Shown here piece by piece: positions 34,995-46,781 of a DNA stretch of 64,000 nucleotides. Position 1 is the stretch's first letter. Every line of letters begins with the position of its first letter. This stretch comes from Malus domestica. Taxonomy: Eukaryota; Streptophyta; Magnoliopsida; Rosales; Rosaceae. The stretch spans positions 25,969,501-26,033,500 of the forward strand of contig NC_091661.1 in NCBI RefSeq assembly GCF_042453785.1, in the 5' to 3' direction. Made by a program: the position numbers and the translations under genes. The notes beneath the pieces were generated by a model, which was not told where the DNA came from, searched no databases, and was given only the letters and a program-made list of their open reading frames with translations.

Positions 34995-35150
34995 AATTTA
35001 AAGAAAATTAACGAAAATGATTTGAAAATTTTAGCTTTTAACCAAAATGACAAAATAAATATATAAATAAATAGTACCATGAGCGACTTTTTAGGCTAAA
35101 AATATCTTTAACATTAAAAGTGAAAAGTACCAAGAATATTTCATTAAAAC
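34995..35150 (+). repeat. Diverged copy of dispersed repeat M4
   Basis: Contains 'aatagtaccatgagcgacttt', 'ttaggctaaaaat' and 'agtgaaaagtacc' in the order seen at 43713-43865. Confidence 0.4.
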
Positions 35151-36309
35151 TCTCTTAAATCTAACAATGTAAGATTTCAAGTGGTGGCTAGATTGCTATA
35201 TGGACATATATGATGTTCGTCGCACCGCACCTCATATTCAAACTCTCTCACCTTTTTAAGTTTGGTTTGGAATAGTATCGCTATTTGTGATAAATAAAAT
35301 AAAAATTAATAAAAGAAATTAGAGGAAAATGGAAATTAATTATCTTAAAACACTTAACAGTTATTTTAAGCTTTAATGCTTGTTGTTAGGAGAACTACTG
35401 TATCTGTATGTGAACGTACGCAATGCATGAACTAGCTAGCTAGGAGTACGTGCAAGTAGAAGTAGAAGTTAGAAGGAGGCCATGGAAAAACAAATGGCGC
35501 CACGTATATGCATGTGCATGGCAACATGGGGAAGCTACAGAAGCGCAAGAAGGGGCGGCCGCCCCTATCCTCATCAGAAATCAAGCCCATGAGCGATGGT
35601 ATTGTCTCTCTGCATAGCGCAGGCTGTGCGCGGGCTCTTTTTCTTTTTCAAATACCAAGGCCAAAGAAAGGAGGAAGGGAAATCTGCGATTTGTAGCTTC
35701 TGGAATAGAGTTCGTATTCCCACGAAGACGGGAGGAAGAAGGGAGACTCCCCCTCCCATCACCACACGTGCCCTTGGAAAATTGGCCCAATTTGTTTTTT
35801 TTTTTTTTAACTATTGTCCAATCAATTTGCACCACCTAGCTTGCTATTTACATGTGTTTTTTTATATTTGTTTTTGAGTTATTGTCTAATTAATTTTCCC
35901 CTGATAGTTTTTAAATTGACAACGTTATTTATCTTTAAATTCATTATAAATCTATACGAGTCTCAAAAATATTTTATAAAGTATTAAGAACACGTAATGT
36001 TTTGAATTTTTATCTCTTATATCAAATTCGGCAAAGTAACAAATAAAATTGTCAATATTTTTATATATTATGTGTTTTATAATGAATATTTCTAGATATC
36101 ATATGTTATAATAAATTAACACTTATTTATACAAATTAAATTTATTTAAATTAGCCTAGTTCTCCTAGTCCTTGCCTAAGCATTAGGCCATGTCCGCTGC
36201 TCTACTAGCACTATTAACATCTTTTGGAACTTTCCTCATTATATAGTTATGTAATAGTACGATACAACAAAAAATGGTGCTTAAATCCTCCTTTAAGTAA
36301 TATCGTAAT

Positions 36310-36400
36310 TCAAATTCTCCTTAGAATATTTCGGGTAGTCCAAATCCTCTTTCGAAGATTTCAGTTAGGGCAAATCCTCCTAAGAATATTCTGGGTAGTT
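36310..36400. repeat. Three tandem ~30-bp units
   Basis: Units 'caaattctccttagaatatt', 'caaatcctctttcgaagatt' and 'caaatcctcctaagaatatt', each followed by 'cgggtagtc'-like sequence, period 30. Confidence 0.7.
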
Positions 36401-37864
36401 CACATAATCTTCTTGCCAACCCTGCACTTAGAACTTGAACAGATGTCCACATTTTATTGGGGCCTTAAACCTTTTAAATTTTGCCCTCCCTCTCGACAAT
36501 TCCTAGCTTCGCCACTGCATGACAATCGACATCAACCTAGCGTGAGGTTTGTTAACTTCGTGCAATTGGCGCCATGCATGCACAACGTAGATGTGGTAAG
36601 GATGTGAGAATGTGAGGACAAAGTATCACATCGGTAAATTAATCAAATCATTCAAGAACTTATAAGAGATTAAGCTACTTCTCATATTATCAACTAGTTT
36701 TATGGTAGAACATCGACTTTATTTAGATGGTTATTATGACCATTTTCGGGACTCTTTGTCGTTAGTATCTTGTTGGCACGACGTCTGCTGAAAAACAGGA
36801 TAAGCAGACACGAATTTCAGTACCAGGATCGGCTGTCAAACGGTGATTCCCAGACCCCTTTTCTATTAAGCAAAATTTCGAGTCAACATGATACTTTTAA
36901 ACTTAGAAGGTGGAATATGTGCATTCTCTAATGCGACTAGTATTATGCATGTGTTTGACTTTCATCGTTGGATAATAATTCAATGTATCTTCATCTCTTT
37001 CCCTCTCCACTCATTTATATTTAATTAGATTGGAACCTGTTTATAATAAATTGAAGTTGACATATCCTGTAAGTTAGTGTGTGTGTGTGTGTGAAAATTA
37101 AAAAAAGGAGGCTGATCATCATCGCCAAAGTTCCCTTTATGCCATCTTTAAGCCCAAATTTAAGTGAATCAATCACATCACTAATTAATTAATTCATGTG
37201 CATTAAGAAATAAAGGGCTAATTATTAGTTTTAGTTAGTAGTAATGTTGATTTTTTTTTAACAAACAATATTTTTTACACTAAAAGGTTAAGAGGGTAGG
37301 CGGTCTCATATTGGATTAGCAATAATGTGGTTCAATTCGTTTTTGACGAAAATCAAACCTAAAACATTTCATTTTACAAGTAAAGATGAATACTACTGGA
37401 TTGTATTATTAAATGGCAGTAATGTCGATTATTTGATAAAGTTTGAAAGAAATTATTTGGAATCCGTCACTGCGTCACTACTTTGGTCAGTTACGCCCTA
37501 CCTTCGATTGATAATTGTACAATTGGTTCTTCTGCTCGTGCTTCATTTTTATTTTTAAAAATAATAAAATCCTTAGGTATTTATTTATTTATTTTTATTA
37601 TAAAAAAATACAAAACAAAAGCCATAGGTGATTATTTGTAGGGTTATTATACAAAAGAAAAACTAATGAAAAGGGTTTCAAATCTTTATATTTTAATAAA
37701 AAATCATACACTAACTTTATTTAATAATAAGGACAAAAAAATAAAAAAAATCCAAATCGCGTTGAGCGCGCGTCCCTCACCCCCCAACCAAAATCCCCCA
37801 AAACTCCCATCAGACAACTTCACGTCCCCCAAACCTCATCTCTCTCATTCTATTTCAACAGCTC

Positions 37865-37895
<31 letters not shown>

Positions 37896-38619
37896 GAAAA
37901 AAAAATCTGAGAAACAAAGATGCCGAGTCGCTGTGAGATATGTTGTGAGATTGTGATTGCAATTTTGCTTCTTCCGCTGGGCGTTTGTGTCCGGCATGGC
38001 TGCTGCACCATAAGTTCCCTTTCTTTCTCCTCCGTCTTCTTCATCTTCTGGTGGCAGATTTGATATTATTAATGGTGAAAATTTGAAATTTTGGATTGGT
38101 GGTGGGCCCAACTACTCCTAAACAACTATCAGCAAATTGCCTCTGTTTTTTCTTATATGGCAGGCAAATTTTTGTTTGTTTTTCATTCCGATGCTTCAAT
38201 TCTTGGCTATGATTTTTTTGCATTAGACATGGACATGGACATGGGAAGAGGAGAAATTTGTGTACACAGTACGAATACATCATCATGCTTATGTTTGCGA
38301 CAAAAGGATAAATATATGTGTATATTTTTATAAACAGTGTTGTTAAATTTTATAAATAGTGTAGAAAGTTTCATAAATAGTGGAGAAAGTTTCATAAACA
38401 GTTTGTGTGAGGATTTGCATAGGTCCGCGCGTCAGAATTTTTTTTATAATTTTTTTTTAATATTATAATTATGTCATTTTCATTAAAATTTAAGTTCTTT
38501 TGTCCTTTTTATTAAAATTTAAGGATTTTTCATTAAAATTTAAGTCCTTTTAATTAAATAAAGTTATAACATGGTTTTTTATTAAAATAAACTTAGTTCA
38601 TGCCCTTTTCATGAAAGTT

Positions 38620-39596
38620 CCCTTATACAAAATGTTCCCTGAGATTTCCATGATAAATAGAAATGGTCCCTAAGATTGAAAATTAATAGAAATGGTCCTT
38701 CCGTTAATAGAAATTATCCACCATTCATGATTTTGGTCCTTCCGTTAAAAACGATTTTGAGCAATTTTCAAAGCTTTGTAACTCAATTGTTCGTTTCTCA
38801 ACCAAATTCGAACCATTATATATCAAAATGAAGATAGGAAAGTGTGAATAAGATTATACCTATTTGGAAGCCTAATGGTTGCCGAAGATTGCCAGAAAAT
38901 AGCCGAAAAGGTGACCGATCCGAGGGAAAACTAGAAAACTCGCCGAAAACTAAGTAAACTTTGAACGTTTATAACTTCTTCAATACTCAACTAAATCGAG
39001 TGATTCAAAAACAAAAATAATACTTCTTGACGAGACGAAGAGAATGGTACCTTTTTTGAAGGCTAACTCGCCGTGGTTTGGTCGAACAACGGCTTGGAAG
39101 TGGCTAACCATTTTCGAGTTAGCAACTTTCGAGCAGTTTTCAGGCCAAACTACTGTGAGTTATCAGTAAAGAAAGATACCATTCTCTTCGTCTATCAATA
39201 AGTATGATTTTTGTTTTTTAATCACTCGATTTTGTTGAGTATTGAAGAAGTTATGAACGTTTAAAGTTTACCCAGCTTCTGACGAATTTTTCAGTTTTCC
39301 CGTGGACCAGTCACCTTTCAGGTTATTTTCCGGCCATCTCCGGCAATCATTGGTCTTCCAAATAGGTATAATCTTGTTCTACAATTTCTTATCTTCATTT
39401 TGATATATTATGAGTCGCATTTGGTTAAGAATCGATTGAGTTACGAAACTTTGAAAATTGCCCAAAGAGTTTTTAACGGAATGACCAAAATCATGGATAG
39501 TGGACAATCTCAAGTACCATTTTTATTGATTTTTAATCTCAGATATTATTTTTATTGATCATGCAAATTTCATCGACTATTTTGTATAATAACCCT
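38620..39596. mobile_element. 975-bp near-complete palindrome (foldback element)
   Basis: The left arm (38620-39100) and right arm (39120-39596) are reverse complements with modest divergence. Examples: 'cttatacaaaatg' against 'cattttgtataat'-type ends, 'atgattttggtccttccgtt' against 'aacggaatgaccaaaatcat', and 'cttcttcaatactcaac' against 'gttgagtattgaagaag'. Pairing continues almost to the centre near 39110. No protein-coding frame and no clear target duplication. Transcribed, it would form a very long hairpin. Confidence 0.82.
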
Positions 39597-41227
39597 TATT
39601 TGTATCAATACTTTTTCATTTTTCTGATACGAGTTTATTTTTCTTGTTTGGTCCCTTTCATAGTGTGAAAAGGATTTTGGTCGAAGTATTGTGTCGCCCT
39701 ACAACTTTACGACAGAGACTAAACAGCTTGCTTTCTACGCCTGACAGTAACAAATTGAGATGGCCAAGTTGCTGTTCTGTACATTAACGAACATGTCAAT
39801 TATTTAAGGACCCAGAACAAAAACGTGGAGAAACTGATAGGCTTTGCTAGTTTCGTGCTTATCAAAAGATATTTTAAATTACTCGAGTTTAAGTATTTTG
39901 CATTTATTTTGTGTGTGATCTTTTGGTGAGTTATATCATTCATCGACATGTATTAGTTTATGATAATAGAATTAACGAGAATTGAATTTGTGAACACGTG
40001 TTAATCAATGATACAACTACAGAGAGATCACGCGTAAAATAAGTGCAGAAGATTTCAATTCAAATTACTCTAGTCCAGGTAGCGACTAAGTAGCAACCTG
40101 CATGAATGGTGAAACGACTGCCCCGTTGTCTCATACATGAACCCGGTAAAATTGAATTCTCCGTGAATATGCGGAGCACCAACGGCTAAACAGTAAGACC
40201 CTGTGTACCTTTACTATAGCTTCACAGTAACAACCTTGATCGAATATATTTTAATCAACGGCCTTAATTCACGTTTGTAGTGGCTTATAGGTTTGTTGGT
40301 TTCATCGAAATACCCAAAAGCAAGCGATTACATTTGACCCAATTGTTTGATTAAAATAAATATCTTGGCCCAATTAAGCCCGCGGTCCTCTAGTCTTTTA
40401 ACTACGGAATTTGAGCTCCTTAAACTTGAAAGCCCAAATCTAGCCCAATAAAATCTAATTGCCTAAAATAGTCCCAAGAACACCTGTAAGATTGCAGAAT
40501 TGAATGTGTCCAAAGTATTATATATTTTGTCTGCCCAATTGGTGTTTACATTCCTTGTATGTTCAAATGTATAGGAACCCATATTATATCATCCTATCAT
40601 TGGTATACAAAACCCAAGTTGTATGCAACGAGCATTATTTTTCACAATTGAACGGTTGAGATTTAACCAAATGAGATTTTGATAATTTCAACCTTTGTTT
40701 TTTGTCTTTTGATGCGCAGGAGAGCATCACTCTCCAAAATTCATTTATATAAATGCTGCAAATACAGTTAAATTAACTTGGCATTTGAAAGGGCCGTGAT
40801 TCTTACACTCTCAGTTTCTTCTGTAGTCATCTCCTCAATTCTTTTCAATGATTTGTATTTATTTATTCAACCTTGAAGTCAAAGTAAATAGTAGAATCCA
40901 GAGGAGGAAATGCGACCCTTCGAAAATAACCTTGTTTAAAAGTCTATGCTCGTATATAGAACTTTTGATCCAATTCGACCCGATTATTTTGAAAAGAACA
41001 TTAGAAACCTTTATCCATCAAAAAGTTACTCTCTTTTTTTATTATTATTAATGAGAGAGTTTGAAACTATTACAATAATTTAGGATAATAGAAATTCCGA
41101 ACCCGAGATGCATGGGTAGAAATTGACACCCTATCCCTATCCGAAATTTACCTTGATCTTAGCCAAATTTTCTAAATATACCCAAGAATTTGTGCCTTTA
41201 TAAACTGGGTAAATTACCAATTTAGTC

Positions 41228-41662
41228 CATAAATTATTACCTGAGTGAAAATTAGGTCCTTAAACTATTTCCTTTTTAGAAAAATCAATCATTGAATTAT
41301 AAAATATGCCAATTAAATCCCTAATATTATATTCGAAGCTACTATTTTCAATTTTCGTCAATTTAAGTCACGTTACTTGCATGTGATACACATTGGAGGG
41401 TTGATTGATAATTTCTCATAATGAAATAGTGTATGGAGTTAGCTTTGAAGGGTAAATTAGACGTTAGATTTGCAACCTATATGAAATGTTAAGGGCTTAT
41501 AGGCTATAAAATGACGGTATTACACTTTAAAATGTGTCAAGTGACTTAAGTTGACGAAAAATTGGATAAAATAGCTTTGAATATAATAGTAGGGATGAAA
41601 TTAGTAATTTTTAATGTATTTAGGGACTTATTTTATAGAAAAAATAATTCAAGGACTAAGGC
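41228..41662. mobile_element. Foldback MITE with ...TTAGTCC termini
   Basis: The left end 'tttagtccataaatt' and the reverse complement of the right end 'cttagtccttgaatt' pair. Inner pairs include 'attatattcgaagct'/'agctttgaatataat' and 'cgtcaatttaagtcac'/'gtgacttaagttgacg'. About 435 bp. Confidence 0.75.
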
Positions 41663-41930
41663 CATCTCAAACCGAGCCGGTCAAAGGGTTATAGGCCAAA
41701 ACATAATCCGTTTTGACACAAAACCCATCTCCAATTGTGGGCTGGACCCAAAACATTTGGGACCCATAGGGCCAAAATATAACCAAATGGCCGAAGGGCT
41801 GGGCAAGCATAGCCAGCCAGCCCAAAGAGTCGGCCCTAGCTGTGCTGCTAGAAGACGTCACGTAGCATTTTTTTTTCTTAAGACGAAATTAAAAATTTTA
41901 AAAAAAAATTCTAATTTTTTTTGGCTAATT

Positions 41931-42529
41931 ATATTAACACCCCACAAATTGTTGAATAAACCTCACAAACTTAATACACCTCACATTTGCTGTTTCACTT
42001 AAAAATTATCTTAATACACCCCACTTAATTTTCCATAATACCCCCACATCCTACATTCTTCGTATACATCTTATATTTTGTACATACACCCCACATTTTC
42101 TTTACACCCCAAATTTATCAAATCTTATAACACTCATTTTTAATTTTCAAGAATTGAATCTAACCATATAAACACTAAAAGATGAATATGAATATAAAGT
42201 TTTAAATAATGCAGCAAAAGCAAGATTAAATAATTATAGATGTCATCGAAATCACTAAAACAATGAAAACTATGAAGTCTTACCTCATGTGAAGCTTCTG
42301 AAACATCGATTTTGTGTTCCATTCGTCAAAAACAATTTCTCTTAATCAACATGTTTGATAGTTGAGAAGATAAATAATACGCTAAAAGTGATTTGGGGTG
42401 TATTTATAAATCTTTATTTTTTTTTAAACCTAATAAGTTCAAAATTATCATTGCATAGTGGAGTAAATAAGTCATTTAATATTAAATTTTAATGTGAGGT
42501 GCATTCAACATTTTGTGGGGTGTTAATAT
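41931..42529. mobile_element. MITE with 18-bp perfect terminal inverted repeats, nested in an older element
   Basis: ATATTAACACCCCACAAA at 41931-41948 is the exact reverse complement of 42512-42529; similarity extends inward (GTTGAAT.. ..CCTCACA). Flanking sequence on both sides ('ctaattttttttggct' left, 'cttataaataccta' right) looks like one older repeat that begins near 41660 ('aggccatctcaaaccgagcc'), interrupted here. The outer element's right end could not be fixed. Confidence 0.7.
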
Positions 42530-42849
42530 AAAAACCCTTTTTTTTCTTCTTATAAATACCTAAGTCATTTCCACACCATTTCTTACATCATTTTTACATT
42601 TCCATACTATCTTACCTCATTTTATTGTCTAAGTTGTTAACATGCAATTAAGATATTTAATAACATGAAACTTAAACAATATGAAACTTAAAACAACATT
42701 TAGCGACAAGTGATCCTCAAAATATGTTCGGAAATCTTATTTTTAATATAGTAGTTTAATTCAATTAACCAATAAAATTAAAACAACATTTAGCGACAAG
42801 TGATCCTCAGAATGATCTCTATTTATAGAAGAGAGTTTCTAGTTTCATT

Positions 42850-42951
42850 CTGACATTGACACATGTCGTGTTGTGATTGGCTTCTGATGTTGACACGTGT
42901 CATGCTATGATTGGCTTCTGATGTCGACACGTGTCGCACTGTGATTGGCCT
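42850..42951. repeat. 34-bp minisatellite, three copies, each with ACACGTGT-like core
   Basis: Copies 42850-42883, 42884-42917 and 42918-42951 read 'ctgatgttgacacgtgtc', then 'gattggctt'-like sequence. The two later copies contain CACGTG (G-box/ABRE core). A direct repeat of 'aacaacatttagcgacaagt' lies upstream at about 42694 and 42783. Confidence 0.8.
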
Positions 42952-43712
42952 CCTGGTTAGAGGAAAATTCTTCTAGGTCCTTGACGGTATAACATTGACC
43001 GGTGCTCAGTAGTTTCGGGATTTGTCAAGTATGGTACAAACAAAATTAAAGAACAAACTTAAAATAATAAATTTTTGAGGGGCTTATTTTTAGCCTCCTT
43101 CGGTTGGAGATAATATATAAATATAGTTTAACACTGTTCATTAAAAAATAATTTCTTACAAAGCTATAATCTAGACGAGGGCTAAACATAGTTATTTCGG
43201 TTAGAAATGGCCTAAATCGGTACTTCACCCTTATAAAATATATAATTTTTTGTTTCCAAAGCTGAAATCATTGAGAGAGCGGCCAACAATATATAGCTGG
43301 AAACTTATTCAAATGTAGAACAACTGTACAATGTTTTTGCTGCTTGTTTTATTAGCTTCCACCTTAACAAAACTAGAAATTAAATATGCTCTGATTTATT
43401 ATTTTTCCTCTAAATAATTTGAAAGCCAGAAATAAACAAGTAACAAATGAGTATGGACCACTTGTCAAACTTATGAATCTTTCAACGTCTTCTTGGCAAC
43501 AAGGGCTTGAACAAAATTCCAGTCAGAAGTCCAACAAAAGCAAAGTTTAGATTAACATTCAGTCACACTCATCACGCATATGATATTAATAATTTAATAC
43601 TAAGATTAAAAGAGAAGACGAGTCTCGACAACAAAAAAAGTTGTTTTTTTGTGATCCAAAGATCAAGCATTCGAATTGTGAAAACAACTTATTTACAAAG
43701 CAAAAATAAAAA

Positions 43713-43865
43713 GGAAAACTAATGAAAATGTCCTGAAAAACTTTGAGTTTTAATGATAAGGACAAAATAAAGGGTAAAGTGAATAGTACCAGGATTGACT
43801 TTTTAGTGTAAAAATATGGTTTTTCGTTAAAGTGAACAGTACCGGATGTTTTTCGTTAAAGTTCC
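43713..43865 (+). repeat. Dispersed MITE-like repeat M4, cleanest copy
   Basis: Words 'gggtaaagtgaatagtacc', 'gactttttagtgtaaaaat', 'cgttaaagtgaacagtaccg' and 'tttttcgttaaagttccc'. Matches 12245-12400 in the opposite direction. Confidence 0.6.
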
Positions 43866-46080
43866 CAAAATAAAATAGTGTACAATTAACATTTTGCTTA
43901 AACAATCTCACATCAAAGAGCCTTGTTGACTTGTGATGCGCGTTAACAAACAGAAAAGAAGATGATGATATGGAGAGGGAGAGGGGTTTTTGAGACGTCC
44001 ATGGTGGAAGGCTGAGTCAGAGATTCCAATATTGCTGTTCCTGTCGGTCCCCCACCTAAAGTCGGCCTAAATTATAAGAGAAGAAGAAGAACGCGCTTAA
44101 GCTTAAGCGTGACAGCTTGAAATATATTAATATGTTGCTATTCGGTCACAGATGGTCCAACCTCTTCGTGCACTTCGTTCCCAATCCACTCAGCTCTTAG
44201 TCATTCTTCCTGTTTCTTACAACGTAAACACAACCTGAAACTGGTGTTGCGAGTGTTTGCGTGAGTTTATTTTTTTGTATTTATAAAATCATGTAACAAA
44301 TAAAATGGAACATTTTGATGCTGAATAACCGGTTAGATTTAAGATATTTCAAAAGAAAAGAAATTGAGTTTAACTTCTAAATTTTATCCGGATTGAAAAC
44401 AGAAGATGAATTTCAATTAGTTATGAATGAAAATTATGCAATTCATCGCAACATGAACAATGGACTCAATCGATCTTCCTTGTTCTTTAAGAAACATGTT
44501 TGTTTTGTAAGTTTTCCTTTAGATATACATTGGATATTCATGTCAAAATAAGTGATAACAAGGGGTGTAGTATCTTGACAAAATTTAACATAAAGTTTAG
44601 AAATTGGTTAAAATAAAATGTAGCAACGGATAATTATCCACTCCCAATAAGAAAATTAGTCATTCCATAATGTAGAATAATCTTTTTAATAAAATGAGTT
44701 TGATATTGGACAAACGAATATAAATATGTATTATCATCCATACAACACCATTATGGCACCAACTATCATCACAATTAAATAATTTATTTGTTAGGGATCT
44801 TTAATTAGAGTATGATTCTCCCACACTCGAGTTGTCAAGCAAAGCCAATCCCAAAAGCCAAAAAGGGGGCAGAAAGTAACGAGCAGTGCCGCATGCCGCT
44901 TACTTTGGCACCTTTTCTTTTTTTTTTCCCCTCCGATCAACGTTGGTCTTATTGAAAATGAAAAATAAGATACTCATTAGGTTCCGCGTATGCAATTAAA
45001 GAAGTTGAAATTTCAATATAAAATTTATTGATAAGATGGAAGTAGTTCAATTCATTGTAAGCACTTGCAACGTCATTTTTCAATATGAGATTCACACTCT
45101 CAATATTCGTTTTTCCGTGTAGTGCCATTTATGTCTAATACTTAAACAACGCACACTACGTGACGTGGGATCACTTAGGCCATTAGACTCAATACGTAGT
45201 CAAACCTGCTTTGATATCATAAATAAGGTCGAGTTTCCACTAAAAACTCAAGCATGAAAGCCCCCAACCAAGAGTGGAAATGGCCTTTTGACTCACTCCC
45301 CATTCTCTCTTAAATAAAGCTTGCCCTAAGCCCTAGGCCCTAAGCAGGTTACCCTAGTCTTTCTCTGTTGTTCTAATCCCGCCACGAGAAAGACGCACAC
45401 TGTTGTCATGTTCCTGCCATGAGAAAGATACACTGAAGAGGTACGCCCAACTTTATAAGCTCATACAATGCGCTTTTATTTTTCCAATGCAAAAGTTACA
45501 CTGACAACATGTGATAGTCGGACATAAGACATTTTCCAACCAAATCAATCCACGTACTGCTACATCAACTAATCATGTGCACATCAAATCTTGAATCTTT
45601 CTCCTCTTTCAACGTAGGTGGTACAAAAAATGATACATTACCTTTACTTTTTCAATGCGATATTCTCCCCTAACCAAAACCAAAAACTAAAACAAAAGTA
45701 GGAGAATGTGGGTACGTGCACAAGTGCGAACTAGATTAAGAAAACCATGAAACCCAAACACACGTGAAGGACAACTCCACTTTGGACTTGGGGGTGTTTT
45801 AGTTCAGCAAAACCGTAAACGAGGTGTTGGTGCAGGTGGAATAAAAGGAGAGTCGGTCCACCCTCTTCGCATTTAACCTGAATTCCATCCTAATTTGAAT
45901 TCGAATTTGAATTTCATTCACCAGAAAACCCACCTCCTCAACTCTAATAGGACAGTCATAAAGAAGTGGCCCTTGCTTTGAAGCTCTGACTTTGACCAAA
46001 TTCCACACACCCACGAAACAAAGCAGAAGGAAAGTCACGCCTTCCTCCCTCCTTCCTTCCAGACCCTCAACCCAACACCA

Positions 46081-46770
46081 ATATAAATCCCCTCAGCTTT
46101 CCGTTTCCTCATTACTCCAAGCGCCTCTAACTCGAGGTTCCTCGTCGATTTTTTTCTCACTCTAACAACAAACGCACAAGTTATCATCCTCCTCCTACTA
46201 TCTGTCACTCTGTCTCGGGAGATCTGTTGAGTGCTTGAAACTTAAAAGGTAAGGAAAAGCTTTCTGGGCTTTGATTGTTTGAGCTTTTTAGAACCTTAAA
46301 GTTTGAATCTTTCTGTATTTGGATTGAGTTTTTTATATAATTCTGTGTGATTTCAATTGGGTTTTGTGAAATATTTCTGGGTTTTGAGTTAATTGGGTTG
46401 AAGTTTGAATTTTTGGATCTGGGGTTGTCTGTTTTCACTGATTTCTGGGTTCTTTTGTGTTATAATTTGATAATTAAGGAGAAAAGCTTTTGGATTTGTG
46501 AAGTTTTATGATTATTTTTGGAGCTCAACAGGAAAAACCAACCAGATAGTTTTCAAGATTTAGTTTTTGGGTTTTTTTTCTGAGGAGGTGGGTGAATTCT
46601 CTGTTCAATTTGTGTAAAATCTTAGATTCAACAATTATGCAGCTGTGGAAGTGCTTTTTTTAATTTTATTTGCTGATATGAGCAACTTTACATAGAAGTA
46701 GCTTCTGTAAATCTGCTACCAGTTATTGAAATTGAGTGGTATATTGAACTTTTGTTGTTACGATGATGCA
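46081..46770 (+). promoter_or_regulatory. Core promoter and 5'UTR intron of the CCCH gene
   Basis: TATA box 'atataaat' at 46081-46088. A donor 'cttaaaag|gtaagg' at 46249 and acceptor 'gatgatgcag|gac' at 46770 define a 522-bp intron in the 5'UTR, ending 11 bases before the ATG. W-box-like TTGACC occurs near 45992. Stress-inducible control is inference from family knowledge. Confidence 0.65.
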
Positions 46771-46781
46771 GGACTTTGGAT

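Larger units (their letters stand above)
31906..46080. other. Gene-poor 14-kb interval with nested repeats
   Basis: No supportable gene. The interval holds the elements listed separately (32346-32521, 32541-34883, 36310-36400, 38620-39596, 41228-41662, 41931-42529, 42850-42951, 43713-43865). A CT microsatellite lies at 37866-37894. An open frame at 35508-35696 has no support beyond length. Between 39600-41200 and 43870-45900 I see only AT-rich unique-looking DNA; the last few hundred bases are presumably the promoter of the CCCH gene, with a TTGACC W-box-like motif near 45992. Confidence 0.5.

Noticed and set aside
35508..35696. 62-codon frame containing KLQKRKKGRPPLS
   Set aside because: The basic stretch resembles linkers in bromodomain proteins, but nothing around it extends the similarity and no splice context was found.
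36224..36607. 127-codon open frame
   Set aside because: Its middle is the translation of a 30-bp tandem repeat; no known domain.
46776..46781. TTG start two codons before the CCCH gene ATG
   Set aside because: Plant genes use ATG and the family starts MC-; the 5'UTR intron acceptor lies just upstream.
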